Shown here: positions 24,221 through 33,566 of the stretch, one piece after another | How the letters are laid out: the number at the start of each line of letters is the position of its first letter | Numbering within the stretch: position 1 is the first letter of the stretch | Origin: Rhodococcus wratislaviensis | GTDB lineage: Bacteria > Actinomycetota > Actinomycetes > Mycobacteriales > Mycobacteriaceae | NCBI RefSeq assembly: GCF_900455735.1 | Contig: NZ_UAUI01000001.1 | Span: forward strand, 992,001 to 1,056,000 | Length of the DNA: 64,000 nucleotides | Direction: 5' to 3' | Notes under the pieces: generated by a model | Database searches by the model: none | The model's input: the letters and a program-made list of their open reading frames with translations, nothing else | Told to the model about the DNA's origin: nothing | Position numbers and translations under genes: made by a program

Positions 24221-25461
24221 CGCCGAAGGCGCACACCGAGGAGGGCGTCCACGGCGGCAGCGAATTCGCTCGGCGCGTTCGTGTCCGAGCCGCCGTTGTC
24301 GAGGGCGCGACGGGCCCAGCCGTCGAGGGCGTCGAGCGCCTTCGGGGTGTCGAGATCGTCCGCGAGATGCTGGCGCAGCCGGGAGATCGTGTCGGTCGCC
24401 GACTGCGCGGATTCGAGTGCCGCGGCGTCCTTCCACAGTGTCAGCCGGGTGTGGGCGTCGGCGAGAACCTGCTCGGTCCACGGACGGTCCTGCCGGTAGT
24501 GCCCGGACAGCAGTCCGAGGCGGATGGCGGCCGGGTCGACACCCTCGCCGCGCAGCTTCGACACGAACACGAGGTTGCCGCGGCTCTTCGACATCTTCTC
24601 GCCGTCGAGACCGATCATGCCGGTGTGCACGTAGTGGCGGGCGAAGCGACGGTCGCCCGTGGCCGACTCGGCGTGCGCCGCGGAGTACTCGTGGTGCGGG
24701 AAGATCAGGTCGCTGCCGCCGCCCTGCACGTCGAAACCCGAACCGATGCGGTTGAGGGCGATGGCCGAACACTCGATGTGCCAGCCGGGACGCCCGGGGC
24801 CGAACGGCGACGGCCAGGACGGCTCGCCCGGGCGGACCGCACGCCACACCAGGGCGTCGAGGGGATCCTCCTTGCCGGGGCGGTCGGGGTCGCCGCCGCG
24901 TTCGGCGAAGAACTTGTCCATCGTCTCGCGGTCGTAGCCGGACTCGTACCCGAACTGCTCCGTCGCGTTGGCGCGGAAGTACACGTCGGGGAATTCGGGG
25001 TCGTCGACGACGTAGGCGGCGCCGGACGCGACGAACTTCTCGACCATCTCGATCACTTCGCCGATCGACTCCACCGCGCCGATGTAGTCGCGCGGGGGCA
25101 GCACCCGGAGGGCTTCCATGTCTTCGCGGAACAGCGCCGTCTCGCGCATGCCGAGGACCACCCAGTCCTCCCCGTCGCGGTTGGCGCGCTCGAACAGCGG
25201 GTCGTCGACGTCGGTGACGTTCTGGACGTAGTGCACGTCGTGGCCGGCGTCACGCCAGATCCGGTTCACCAGATCGAACGTCAGATACGTGGCCGCGTGA
25301 CCGAGGTGGGTGGCGTCGTAGGGGGTGATACCGCACACGTACATCGTGGCCGTGCGCCCGGGAGTGACGGGACGTACCTGCCGGTCAGCGGTGTCGAACA
25401 ACCGCAGCGGAGGCCCCTGGCCTGGAACGGACGGGACAGCGGTTTCGGACCAAGACTGCAT
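24214..25461 (-). CDS. mshC: Cysteine:GlcN-Ins ligase MshC (mycothiol biosynthesis)
   Basis: The 415-residue enzyme joins cysteine to 1D-myo-inosityl 2-amino-2-deoxy-glucopyranoside with ATP, the third committed step of mycothiol synthesis. It is a cysteinyl-tRNA synthetase paralogue lacking the tRNA-binding C-terminus. Motifs are [17 protein letters not shown] (zinc cysteine and HIGH-like), the zinc region [10 protein letters not shown], and the KMSKS loop [10 protein letters not shown]. The ATG is 7 nt from a TAGGCT -10-like box. Its stop lies inside the hairpin shared with jetC. The order from here to uppP matches my memory of M. tuberculosis Rv2130c-Rv2136c. Confidence 0.95.
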   Translation of the reverse strand: MQSWSETAVPSVPGQGPPLRLFDTADRQVRPVTPGRTATMYVCGITPYDATHLGHAATYLTFDLVNRIWRDAGHDVHYVQNVTDVDDPLFERANRDGEDWVVLGMRETALFREDMEALRVLPPRDYIGAVESIGEVIEMVEKFVASGAAYVVDDPEFPDVYFRANATEQFGYESGYDRETMDKFFAERGGDPDRPGKEDPLDALVWRAVRPGEPSWPSPFGPGRPGWHIECSAIALNRIGSGFDVQGGGSDLIFPHHEYSAAHAESATGDRRFARHYVHTGMIGLDGEKMSKSRGNLVFVSKLRGEGVDPAAIRLGLLSGHYRQDRPWTEQVLADAHTRLTLWKDAAALESAQSATDTISRLRQHLADDLDTPKALDALDGWARRALDNGGSDTNAPSEFAAAVDALLGVRLRRP

Positions 25462-25468
25462 GACAGCG

Positions 25469-25474
25469 AGCCTA
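25469..25474 (-). promoter_or_regulatory. Candidate -10 element of mshC
   Basis: Minus-strand TAGGCT lies 7 nt before the mshC ATG with no ribosome-binding site between, consistent with a leaderless message. Confidence 0.4.
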
Positions 25475-25533
25475 GTGGACCCGCATTTCCGCCTCGGAGG
25501 GAGCCGCCGCCCCCAGGGCGCCGAACGGTTCCG

Positions 25534-26337
25534 TCAGAACGCGGGCCACGGAATCGGCCGGTGACCGTTCGGCCGGGGCATCACCGGCGCCGCGAGGAGG
25601 TCCACGGCACGCTCGTACAGCGCGGCGACCTCGCCGGACGTGATGTGCTCGCCCAGTCGCGCACCGAACTCGCCCTCGAGCGAGGAGATCAGTTCGGCGA
25701 TGTCGACGACGAGGGCACCCGGCACCTCCGTCCCGGCCCACCCCCACAACACGGTCCGTAGTTTGTTCTCCGTGTGCAGGCAGATGCCGTGGTCGACGCC
25801 GTAGACGGAACCGTCGAGCCCCTCGAGCGCGTGGCCGCCTTTGCGGTCGGCGTTGTTGATCAGCACGTCGAGGACCGCCATCCGCTGCAGCCGCGGATCG
25901 TCGGCGTGGATGAGCGCGACCGGTTCGCCGTCCATGTCGGTGGCGCGCAGGATTTCGAACCACCCCTCGGGGACGGCGTCGGGAGCGCAGATGTCGACCA
26001 GGTCGAGACCACCGGTGTCGTCGGCGTGCCGGTCAGGGGTGTCGACCCACCGCTGCACCATCCCCGGGCCGAACGGGCCGTCCCGCAGGAGAGTGCGGGG
26101 AATCACACCCCACCCGAGCTGCTCGGACACTAGATACGACGCGTATTCACGTCCGGCGAGCGTGCCGTCCGGGAAGTCCCACAACGGACGCTCCCCGCGG
26201 ACCGGCTTGTACACGCAGCGGACGGTGTTCTCACCCTCGACCGCGTCGCACACCAGGGTGGCGTTACTGGCGTGGGTGATCTGGCCGATGAGGGTCAGCT
26301 CGCCGGACTCCAGAGGATCGGACTCCTCGGCAGGCAA
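25534..26337 (-). CDS. SCO1664 family protein (PI3/4-kinase-like fold)
   Basis: A 267-residue protein of the actinobacterial SCO1664/TIGR03843 family. It has a kinase-like core: VRCVYKPVRGERPLWDFPDGTLA near the N-terminus as the nucleotide loop, then MAVLDVLINNADRKGGHAL and VYGVDHGICLH, which resemble the catalytic and metal-binding segments of PI3/4-kinase folds. The substrate is unknown. The start is a TTG three bases after the DUF3090 stop, with a GAGGA ribosome site overlapping that stop, so translation is probably coupled. Confidence 0.82.
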   Translation of the reverse strand: MPAEESDPLESGELTLIGQITHASNATLVCDAVEGENTVRCVYKPVRGERPLWDFPDGTLAGREYASYLVSEQLGWGVIPRTLLRDGPFGPGMVQRWVDTPDRHADDTGGLDLVDICAPDAVPEGWFEILRATDMDGEPVALIHADDPRLQRMAVLDVLINNADRKGGHALEGLDGSVYGVDHGICLHTENKLRTVLWGWAGTEVPGALVVDIAELISSLEGEFGARLGEHITSGEVAALYERAVDLLAAPVMPRPNGHRPIPWPAF

Positions 26338-26340
26338 CCG

Positions 26341-26934
26341 TCAGTCCTCCTCGTCCATCTCCGGGGTGAGGCCGAAGCTCTGGCCGCGGCGGTACCCGTT
26401 GGTTCGGATGCAGATGTGCCCCTCCGGGGCCAGTGGCTCACCGCACAGCGGGCACGGCGCGCGCCCGGCGGCGATGACCCGTTCGGACCGCAACGAGAAG
26501 TCCCGCGCCTGCAACGGGGTGAGGAAGACGCGCACGGCGTCCGGTCCGTCCTCGGAGTCGTCGAGAACGACGGACTCGTCGAACTCCGTCTCGCTGACGG
26601 CGAGCAGTTCCACCACGACGGCTCCGGCGTCCGCGTCCCAGCCCAGGCCCATCGTGCCCACCCGGAACTCGGCGTCGATCGGGGTGACGAGGGGGCTCGC
26701 GTCGTCGAGTTCGGCCCCCTCCGGCGGAACCTCCGTCCCGAACCGTCGGTGCACTTCCTCGAGGAGGAGCCCCATCCGGTCGGCCAGTACCTGCACCTGC
26801 TGTTTCTCCAGCAGGACGCTGATCACTCGCGCCTCGTGTACGGCCTGGAGATAGAACGACCTGTCGCCGGGCTCACCCACCGTCCCGGCAATGAATCGGT
26901 CAGGAGTGCGGAATACGTGAATTGCGCGTGACAT
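26341..26934 (-). CDS. DUF3090 family protein with zinc-ribbon-like C-terminus
   Basis: A 197-residue member of the DUF3090/TIGR03847 family that travels with the SCO1664-like gene in actinobacteria. The N-terminal domain is beta-rich (SFYLQAVHEARVISVLLEKQQVQ). The C-terminal end holds CPLCGEPLAPEGHIC, a likely zinc site. The ATG follows a perfect GGAGGTG ribosome site. Function is unknown, but constant pairing with its neighbours suggests a shared process. Confidence 0.82.
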   Translation of the reverse strand: MSRAIHVFRTPDRFIAGTVGEPGDRSFYLQAVHEARVISVLLEKQQVQVLADRMGLLLEEVHRRFGTEVPPEGAELDDASPLVTPIDAEFRVGTMGLGWDADAGAVVVELLAVSETEFDESVVLDDSEDGPDAVRVFLTPLQARDFSLRSERVIAAGRAPCPLCGEPLAPEGHICIRTNGYRRGQSFGLTPEMDEED

Positions 26935-27038
26935 TGCACCTCCTTCAGCTGGAGCCGGGCCCTACTGCGGCGCTGCCCACTCGTTGTTCCGTCTCGGACT
27001 GTTCCTCGCAGCATGTTGCGTTCATTATCCGTCAATCG

Positions 27039-27737
27039 TCACAGGCGGACCTCCCCGCCGGGCACCGATCCGGATACTTCGGCCCGCGCTCCGTCTCCGG
27101 AGACGGGTGGCGTGTTCACTCCGGACAGATCGGCCCCGGTGTCGTTCATCTTCAGCACGTACGGACGGGTGGAGGTGTACCGGACGACGCTGATCGAGGC
27201 CGGCTCGGCGACGATCCGCTGGAAACCGTCGAGGTGCGCGCCGAGGGCGTCCGCGAGGACCGACTTGATGACGTCACCGTGCGAGCACGCCACCCATACG
27301 ACGTCCCGGCCGTGCAGTTCCGCGAGCCGCGCGTCGTGCTCGCGGACCGCGGCGACGGCCCGGGCCTGGACTTGCGCGAGCCCCTCTCCTCCCGGGAACA
27401 CGGCGGCGGACGCGTGCTGCTGCACGATCTTCCACAGCGGTTCCTCGAGCAGGACCTTCAGCTCGCGACCCGTCCATTCGCCGTAGTCGACCTCGACGAG
27501 CCGATGCTCCACCACGGGGGTCAGGCCGCGTGCCCGGGCGAGCGGCTCCACGGTCTGCTCGCACCGCACGAGCGGCGAATGCACGATCTCCTCGATCGCC
27601 ACGTCCGCGAGCCGGGACACGATGGCCTGCGCCTGCTCGCGGCCGCGGTCGTCGAGTTCGACTCCCGGTGACCGGCCGGCAAGCGTGTGTGCAGTGTTCG
27701 AGGTCGACCGCCCGTGGCGCAGCAGCACAACTGTCAT
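27039..27737 (-). CDS. Histidine phosphatase (phosphoglycerate-mutase-like, TIGR03848 type)
   Basis: A 232-residue histidine phosphatase. The catalytic motif is LLRHGRSTSN at residues 5-14. A second conserved region, VHSPLVRCEQT, supplies an arginine, VEVDYGEWTGREL the conserved acid, and ACSHGDVIKSVL the second histidine. The substrate is unknown; relatives are annotated as putative phosphomutases or phosphatases beside the two preceding genes. A TAGGCT hexamer lies 6 nt before the ATG. The C-terminal tail is polar and variable. Confidence 0.85.
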   Translation of the reverse strand: MTVVLLRHGRSTSNTAHTLAGRSPGVELDDRGREQAQAIVSRLADVAIEEIVHSPLVRCEQTVEPLARARGLTPVVEHRLVEVDYGEWTGRELKVLLEEPLWKIVQQHASAAVFPGGEGLAQVQARAVAAVREHDARLAELHGRDVVWVACSHGDVIKSVLADALGAHLDGFQRIVAEPASISVVRYTSTRPYVLKMNDTGADLSGVNTPPVSGDGARAEVSGSVPGGEVRL

Positions 27738-27743
27738 TGGCCC

Positions 27744-27749
27744 AGCCTA
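27744..27749 (-). promoter_or_regulatory. Candidate -10 element of the histidine phosphatase gene
   Basis: Minus-strand TAGGCT is followed by 6 nt and the ATG, giving the leaderless layout. It lies in the 40-bp gap after uppP. Confidence 0.4.
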
Positions 27750-27777
27750 GTGTCGTGCACTCTCCGGCCGCCCGATC

Positions 27778-28611
27778 TCAGGTGGCCGACACGACGCCGG
27801 TCGCGAGAAGCGACAGGACGACGACGCCGAGGATGATGCGGTAGCCGACGAACCAGTACATCGAGTGGTCGACGACGAACCGCAGCAGCCACGCGATCGA
27901 CGCGTAGCCGATGGCGAACGCGATCACGGTTGCGACGAGGAGCTGCGGGCCGCTCGCGTTGAGACCTTCCCCGGCCGGTTCGAACGCGTCCGGCAGGCTG
28001 AACAGCCCGGACGCGACGACCGCGGGGATGGCGAGGAGGAAGGAGTAGCGCGCCGCGGCTTCGCGGGTGAGTCCGAGGAAGAGACCGGCGCTGATCGTGC
28101 CGCCCGATCGCGAGACGCCCGGGATCAGGGCGAGCGCCTGCGCCGAACCCATGATGATGCCGTCCTTGGCGCGCAGGTCCTCGACGGGACGCACCTTCCG
28201 CCCGTAGTACTCGGCCGCCGCGATGACCAACGCGAACACGATCAGCATGGTGGCGATCAGCCACAGGTTGCGGGCACCGGTGCGGATCTGGTCCTTGAAC
28301 AGGAAGCCGAGCACACCCACCGGAATCGTGCCGATGATCACATACCAGCCCATCCGGTAATCGAGGTCACCGCGATGCTCGGGGTGAAACAGTCCCCGGA
28401 ACCACGCGGAAATGATCCGTCCGATGTCGCGGGCGAAGTAGATGAGCACGGCGGCTTCGGTGCCGAGCTGGGTGACGGCGGTGAAGGACGCACCGGCGTC
28501 GTCACCGAAGAAGATCTCCGACACGATCCGGAGATGGCCGGACGAGGAGATCGGCAGGAACTCGGTCAATCCCTGGACCGCACCGAGGACAATCGCCTGG
28601 AGCCAGGACAT
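27778..28611 (-). CDS. uppP: Undecaprenyl-diphosphatase UppP
   Basis: A 277-residue integral membrane phosphatase that recycles undecaprenyl diphosphate for peptidoglycan synthesis and gives low-level bacitracin tolerance. Signature motifs are [16 protein letters not shown] near the N-terminus and a second motif [18 protein letters not shown] with the catalytic arginine. About eight hydrophobic segments are present. The start MSWLQ at 28611 agrees with the mycobacterial protein; an ATG at 28623 and GTG at 28626 are also in frame, but a GGGCGAGG ribosome site fits 28611 best. Confidence 0.93.
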   Translation of the reverse strand: MSWLQAIVLGAVQGLTEFLPISSSGHLRIVSEIFFGDDAGASFTAVTQLGTEAAVLIYFARDIGRIISAWFRGLFHPEHRGDLDYRMGWYVIIGTIPVGVLGFLFKDQIRTGARNLWLIATMLIVFALVIAAAEYYGRKVRPVEDLRAKDGIIMGSAQALALIPGVSRSGGTISAGLFLGLTREAAARYSFLLAIPAVVASGLFSLPDAFEPAGEGLNASGPQLLVATVIAFAIGYASIAWLLRFVVDHSMYWFVGYRIILGVVVLSLLATGVVSAT

Positions 28612-28859
28612 CGCCTCGCCCATCACTCACCGGTCCCGAGGTCGAATGTGCCGCTCTGACGCCAATTTCCCATGTCGCGTTCGTAATTCACCGGCGCCAC
28701 GGTACCGGGGAGGGCGACCTCCGGCAGAATCCGGCGTGGCAGGACCCACTGCCACGCAATACCCCACTACTCTGCACCTGTGGTGGCCGGTCCCGGGGGG
28801 CACCAGCATCTTCGGGGGCGAAGCCCGGGTTGCAGCTACGGTACGAGACGCAGGCGGTT

Positions 28860-29789
28860 ATGGAACAGAGATCGGTCGGAGCAAGCGGGTTACGAGTGTC
28901 ACGTCTCGGCCTGGGCACGCTCACCTGGGGTCGGGACACCGACGGCGACGAGGCCGCGGCGCAGATCGCGGCGTTCGTCGATGCGGGCGGAACGCTCGTC
29001 GACACCTCGCCCGCGTACGGCGACGGTGTGGCGCAGCGGATCCTGGCGGAACTGCTCGACGACGTGGTGCCGCGAACGGAACTCGTCCTGAGCTCGAGTT
29101 CCGGGATCAATCCGTCGGGTCCGTCGCGGATCGACTGCTCGCGACGGGGTCTCGTCGCCCAGCTCGACGCCACCCTGCGCGAGCTCGGCACCGACTACCT
29201 GGACATGTGGCAGGTCGCCACCTGGGATCCGTTCACGCCCGTCGACGAGGTCGCCGCCACACTCGATTTCGCGGTGGCGAGCGGCCGGGTCCGGTACGTC
29301 GGGGCGCGGGGTTACCTCGGGTGGCAGCTGGCCACCGCGGCGGGCGCGTCCCGGGGCACCACGCTCGTCGCCACCCAGGTGGAGTACTCGCTGCTCGCCC
29401 GGGGCGTCGAGGAAGAGCTCGTTCCGGCGGCGGGGCATCACGGCATCGGTGTTTTCGCTGCCGTCCCGCTCGCCCGCGGGGTCCTGACCGGCAAATACCG
29501 AAACGGCATTCCCGTCGATTCACGCGGCGCCGACGACGCGCACGCGCAGGACGTCCAGAGTTACCTCACCGACTCCTCCGTCCGGGTGGTCGACGCGGTC
29601 GTGACCGCGGCCGACGGGCTCGGCACGTCCCCGCTGGCCGTCGCGCTCGCGTGGGCGCGCGACCGTCCGGGTGTCGCGAGCGCGGTCGTCGGGGCCAGGG
29701 ACATCGCACAGCTCACCGGTGTGCTCGTCGCCGAGGAACTGGAGTTACCCGCCGCGATCGCAGCGGCGCTCGACGACGTCAGCGCCTAG
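28860..29789 (+). CDS. Aldo/keto reductase-like protein lacking catalytic Lys and His
   Basis: A 309-residue TIM-barrel protein of the AKR superfamily, with GLGTLTWG, VDTSPAYGDG (D48 and Y53 kept) and the NADP-binding end VASAVVGARDIAQL. The strand that usually bears the catalytic lysine reads ELVLSSSSGI and has no lysine. The segment that usually carries the histidine reads DMWQVATWDP and has none. It may be a weak or non-enzymatic AKR homologue. The ATG at 28860 is preferred because homology starts there; a longer frame opens at 28830. The 248-bp gap upstream has no other gene. Confidence 0.8.
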   Translation: MEQRSVGASGLRVSRLGLGTLTWGRDTDGDEAAAQIAAFVDAGGTLVDTSPAYGDGVAQRILAELLDDVVPRTELVLSSSSGINPSGPSRIDCSRRGLVAQLDATLRELGTDYLDMWQVATWDPFTPVDEVAATLDFAVASGRVRYVGARGYLGWQLATAAGASRGTTLVATQVEYSLLARGVEEELVPAAGHHGIGVFAAVPLARGVLTGKYRNGIPVDSRGADDAHAQDVQSYLTDSSVRVVDAVVTAADGLGTSPLAVALAWARDRPGVASAVVGARDIAQLTGVLVAEELELPAAIAAALDDVSA

Positions 29790-29829
29790 CGTGTGCAGGA
29801 GCCGGCAGACGTGCACCTGCAGTTCACGT

Positions 29830-29848
29830 GCAGGGCAGGCTAACCTGG
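29830..29848 (+). promoter_or_regulatory. DtxR/IdeR-type iron box
   Basis: GCAGGGCAGGCTAACCTGG matches 13 of 19 positions of the DtxR/IdeR consensus, including the whole AGGCTAACCT core. It lies 39 bp before the heme oxygenase start and its TAACCT could be the -10 element, so iron-loaded repressor would block transcription of the heme operon. Confidence 0.7.
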
Positions 29849-29887
29849 TGCCCACCGGCCGACGCCGTTAGATCTGCAGGAGAGTCC

Positions 29888-30574
29888 ATGACCACGCTGA
29901 ACGAGGCCGACGCGGCCGATCGCCGAGCCGTCGGCTTCGCCGAGCGCATCAAGACAGGCACGGACGCCGCTCACCGGGAGACCGAGCAGTCCCGCTTCGT
30001 CGGGGCCCTCCTCGCCGGTGAACTCACCTCGGACGGCTACGCCGAACTGCTCGCGCAGACGTACCTCGTCTACCGCGAACTCGAGGACGCGGGGCGCACC
30101 CACACCGGCAGCCCCGTCGCGTCGCCGTTTCTCCACGACGAACTGCTGCGGGTTCCGTCGCTGGAAGCGGATCTCGAGTTCCTGCGCGGGCCGTCGTGGC
30201 GCGAGACGGTGTCCGCGCTGCCCGCCACCACCCGCTACGTGGAGCGGCTGCGCGAGGTGGCGTACGAGTGGCCCGCCGGTTTCGTTGCGCACCACTACAT
30301 CCGGTACATGGGAGACCTGTCCGGTGGGCAGATCATCCGGCGCATGCTCGAGCGTGCCTACGGATACACCACCGACGGCCTGCAGTTCTACATCTTCGAC
30401 GAGATCCCGAAACCGAAGGTGTTCAAGGACACCTACCGCGCGAAACTCGACGCCGCGCCCCTGTCTCCGGAGGACCAGCAACGGGTGATCGACGAGGTCA
30501 ACCTCGCCTACCGTCTCAACGGCGACCTGTTCGCCGCCCTCGAAGCGGACATCGACCGGTACCTCGCACGATGA
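29888..30574 (+). CDS. hmuO: Heme oxygenase (biliverdin-producing), HmuO type
   Basis: A 228-residue cytoplasmic enzyme that opens heme to biliverdin, CO and iron. The axial heme ligand is His29 in TDAAHRETEQSRF, and the distal helix has the family motif YMGDLSGGQ. YGY and FKDTYRAKLD further on are also typical. A GCAGGAGAG ribosome site precedes the ATG. The stop overlaps the heme-binding lipoprotein start, so import and degradation are in one operon beneath an iron box. Confidence 0.95.
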   Translation: MTTLNEADAADRRAVGFAERIKTGTDAAHRETEQSRFVGALLAGELTSDGYAELLAQTYLVYRELEDAGRTHTGSPVASPFLHDELLRVPSLEADLEFLRGPSWRETVSALPATTRYVERLREVAYEWPAGFVAHHYIRYMGDLSGGQIIRRMLERAYGYTTDGLQFYIFDEIPKPKVFKDTYRAKLDAAPLSPEDQQRVIDEVNLAYRLNGDLFAALEADIDRYLAR

Positions 30575-31611
30575 GATCGGTGTTCCGGACCCGCACGGAC
30601 AGGTCGCTGTTCGCCGTTCTCGTCCTGCTTCTCGTGTCTGCGGTGGGGGTGTCGGCATGCAGTGCCGGCACCGGTGACAGCACCGGCGGCACCGGCGGTG
30701 CGCGCACGGCGGTCCTCGACGATCTGAATCCCGAACCTCTCGCGTCCCCCGCCACACCCGCGCTGCCCGTCACGGTCCGCAGCTTCGACGGGGCGGACGT
30801 GACGATCACGGACGCGAGCCGGATCGTGACCGCGGACCGCTACGGAACGCTCACCGAGACGGTCTTCGCGCTCGGACTCGGCGACAACGTGGTCGGCCGG
30901 GACATCGCCTCCGAGTTCCCGGCCGCACAGGACGTGCCGGTGGTGACACCGGGCGGGCAGTCCCTCAACGCCGAGGCCATCCTCGACCTGGCGCCGACGG
31001 TGATCCTCACCGACACCAGCATCGGACCGCAGGCCGTGCAGGATCAGCTGCGGGCCGCCGGCATTCCGGTCGTCTTCTTCGATCCGACGCGGACCCTCGA
31101 GGGCGTGCCCGATCAGATCACGGCGGTGGCGAATGCGCTCGGCGTGCCCGAGCAGGGCCGCGAACTCGCGGCCCGCACCGAGAGTGAGATCGCGGCCGCC
31201 CGGAGCCGCGCCCCCCGGGGCGACGATCCCCTGAAGATCGCATTCCTCTATCTGCGGGGCACCGCGATCACCATGATGGGCGGCCCGGGCTCGGGCGCCG
31301 ACTCGCTGATCGACGCTCTCGGCGCCGTCGACGCCGGCACCGCATCGGGGATCACGCAGCAGTTCGCGCCGATCACCAGCGAGGCCCTGATCGCCGCCGC
31401 TCCCGACGTCCTCCTGATGATGACGGGCGGGCTGGAATCGATCGGCGGCATCGAGGGGCTCGAGAAGATCCCCGGGGTGGCGCAGACCCCGGCGGGCCGG
31501 AACCAGCGCGTCGTCGACATGCAGGACGGGGTGCTGCTCAGCTTCGGCCCCAACACGGGCCGTGTTCTCGGCGCGTTGGCCGACGCCGTCTACCCGACCG
31601 ACAATCCATGA
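30571..31611 (+). CDS. hmuT: Heme ABC transporter substrate-binding lipoprotein
   Basis: A 346-residue lipoprotein that should bind heme outside the membrane. It has a signal peptide with the lipobox VSAC near residue 30, then a periplasmic-binding fold of the BtuF/HmuT type (ASRIVTADRYGTLTETVFALGLGDNVVGRD, and later NAEAILDLAPTVILTD). ATG overlaps the heme oxygenase stop and its own end overlaps the permease. The heme assignment rests on the operon and family; a siderophore is less likely. Confidence 0.88.
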   Translation: MRSVFRTRTDRSLFAVLVLLLVSAVGVSACSAGTGDSTGGTGGARTAVLDDLNPEPLASPATPALPVTVRSFDGADVTITDASRIVTADRYGTLTETVFALGLGDNVVGRDIASEFPAAQDVPVVTPGGQSLNAEAILDLAPTVILTDTSIGPQAVQDQLRAAGIPVVFFDPTRTLEGVPDQITAVANALGVPEQGRELAARTESEIAAARSRAPRGDDPLKIAFLYLRGTAITMMGGPGSGADSLIDALGAVDAGTASGITQQFAPITSEALIAAAPDVLLMMTGGLESIGGIEGLEKIPGVAQTPAGRNQRVVDMQDGVLLSFGPNTGRVLGALADAVYPTDNP

Positions 31612-32681
31612 CCGTCGAAGACCTCCACGCTCCGGGTAAGCCTTCCTCACGCACTCGAACCGGTGCCGTCCTCGGCGGTCTGCTGATCGCCCTTGCCGTC
31701 GCCGCCGTCTTCTCGGCCTGCATCGGACAGGTGCCGACCGGCCCCGGAGAGGTTCTCGGCAGCATCCTGCACCGCATCGGACTGGATCTCGGTCCGATGC
31801 CCGCGCACCCCAGCGGCGAGGTGACGCTGTGGGAGGTCCGGTTCCCTCGGGTGGTCCTCGCCATCCTGGTCGGGGCGGCGCTCGGATGCGCGGGTGCGCT
31901 GCTGCAGGGTGTGTTCGCGAACCCGCTCGCCGAACCCGGTGTCATCGGGGTGTCGGCCGGTGCCGCGGTCGGCGCCAGCGCCGCGATCGTGGTCGGCGGC
32001 GCGTTCGCGGCCGGGTGGACGGTGGCCGCGGCCGCATTCGTCGCCGGACTGATCACCACCGTCGCCGTCTACGTCCTCGCCCGGCACGAGGGCCGCACCG
32101 AGGTGGTCACCCTCGTCCTCACCGGTGTGGCGGTCAACGCGTTCGCCGGCGGCCTCATCGCCTTCTTCACGTTCGTCGCGTCCCCCGCGGCGCGGGATCA
32201 GATCGTCTTCTGGCAACTGGGCAGCCTCAACGGGGCCACCTGGAACGCGGTCGCGGTGGTGGCACCGATGACCGTCGCCGGGATCGCCGCCACGACGATG
32301 ATCGCCGGGAAACTCGACCTGCTGTCCCTCGGCGAGAGCGCGGCCCGGCACCTCGGCCTCGACGTCGAGCGGCTGCGTCAGATCGCGGTGCTGATCGTCG
32401 CCCTGCTCGTCTCGTCCAGCGTGGCGTTCACCGGCATCATCCTCTTCGTCGGACTGGTGGTCCCGCACCTGATGCGCATCGCCGTCGGGCCGGGTCACCG
32501 GGCCCTGATCCCGGCGAGCGCGCTGTGCGGCTCGCTCGTGCTGCTCCTCGCCGACCTGGGCGCCCGGTCGCTCGTGGCGAACGCGGACCTCCCGCTGGGC
32601 ATGCTGACGGCCCTCGTCGGCGGGCCGTTCTTCTTCTGGTTGCTGCGTCGCACCCGGGCCAGTCAGGGTGGGTGGGCATGA
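31608..32681 (+). CDS. hmuU: Heme ABC transporter permease (FecCD family)
   Basis: A 357-residue inner membrane permease of the FecCD/BtuC type with about ten hydrophobic segments. Typical blocks are RFPRVVLAILVGAALGCAGALLQGVFANPLAEPGVIG and, near the C-terminus, FIVPH-like GLVVPHLMRIAVG. It follows the binding protein with a 4-nt overlap and precedes the ATPase with the same overlap, completing the importer. Confidence 0.92.
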   Translation: MTVEDLHAPGKPSSRTRTGAVLGGLLIALAVAAVFSACIGQVPTGPGEVLGSILHRIGLDLGPMPAHPSGEVTLWEVRFPRVVLAILVGAALGCAGALLQGVFANPLAEPGVIGVSAGAAVGASAAIVVGGAFAAGWTVAAAAFVAGLITTVAVYVLARHEGRTEVVTLVLTGVAVNAFAGGLIAFFTFVASPAARDQIVFWQLGSLNGATWNAVAVVAPMTVAGIAATTMIAGKLDLLSLGESAARHLGLDVERLRQIAVLIVALLVSSSVAFTGIILFVGLVVPHLMRIAVGPGHRALIPASALCGSLVLLLADLGARSLVANADLPLGMLTALVGGPFFFWLLRRTRASQGGWA

Positions 32682-33556
32682 GTCCGGCATTCCACCCGCT
32701 CCGCACCCGAGTCGGCGAGGCGATCGAGCAGAGCCTGTTCCGGCGGACCGACCCGGTGCCCCCGCCGCGCCCGTCCGGGTCCGTGACGCTGCGGGCGCAC
32801 GGGATCGCGGTCACCCGGGGTGGCAGGCCCGTGCTCGACGACGTGTCCGTGGACGTGCGGATCGGCGAGGTCCTCGTTCTCGTCGGCCCGAACGGGGCGG
32901 GCAAGTCGACGCTCCTCGCGGCGCTGTCGGGCGATCAGGATGTGCACGCGGGCAGCGTGCACCTCGACGACCGGGACCTCGGCGAGTGGACGGCGCTCGA
33001 GATGGCCCAGCGCCGGGCGGTCCTCCCCCAGCAGAACACGGTCGGGTTCTCGTTCACCGCACGTCAGGTCATCACGATGGGCCGGTCCCCGTGGGCACGC
33101 ACGCCCCGCTCCGACGACGACGCCGCCGCCATCGCCGAGGCCATGCAGATCTGCGACGTCGTGGCGTTCGCCGACCGGCCGTTCACCGCGTTGTCGGGCG
33201 GCGAACGTGCCCGGGTGGCTCTGGCGCGGGTGCTGGCGCAGCGCACCGAGACGATCCTGCTCGACGAACCCACTGCCGCCCTCGACCTCGGGCACCAGGA
33301 GACCGTGATGCGTCTCGCCCGCTCCCGCGCGGAGCAGGGCACCGCGGTGGTGGTCGTCCTCCACGACCTCGCGCTCGCCGCCGCGTACGCGGACCGGATC
33401 GTGGTCCTCGAGCAGGGCCGCGTCGCCGCCGACGGGCCTCCCGCAGACGTCCTGTCCGAGGACCTGCTGACTCGGGTGTACGGGCACCCCGTGGAGGTCA
33501 TCGAGCACCCGGTGACCGGCGCGACCCTCGTCCTCCCCCGCCGCGATCGGCGTTAG
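32678..33556 (+). CDS. hmuV: Heme ABC transporter ATP-binding protein
   Basis: A 292-residue ATPase of the heme importer. It has Walker A GPNGAGKST, the Q-loop (LPQQNTVGFSF), signature LSGGERARVALARVL, Walker B ILLDEP and the switch histidine in VLHDLALAAAYADR. The start overlaps the permease stop. It ends 10 bp from a convergent hypothetical gene, with no clear terminator between them. Confidence 0.93.
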   Translation: MSPAFHPLRTRVGEAIEQSLFRRTDPVPPPRPSGSVTLRAHGIAVTRGGRPVLDDVSVDVRIGEVLVLVGPNGAGKSTLLAALSGDQDVHAGSVHLDDRDLGEWTALEMAQRRAVLPQQNTVGFSFTARQVITMGRSPWARTPRSDDDAAAIAEAMQICDVVAFADRPFTALSGGERARVALARVLAQRTETILLDEPTAALDLGHQETVMRLARSRAEQGTAVVVVLHDLALAAAYADRIVVLEQGRVAADGPPADVLSEDLLTRVYGHPVEVIEHPVTGATLVLPRRDRR

Positions 33557-33566
33557 ACCGCCGCGG

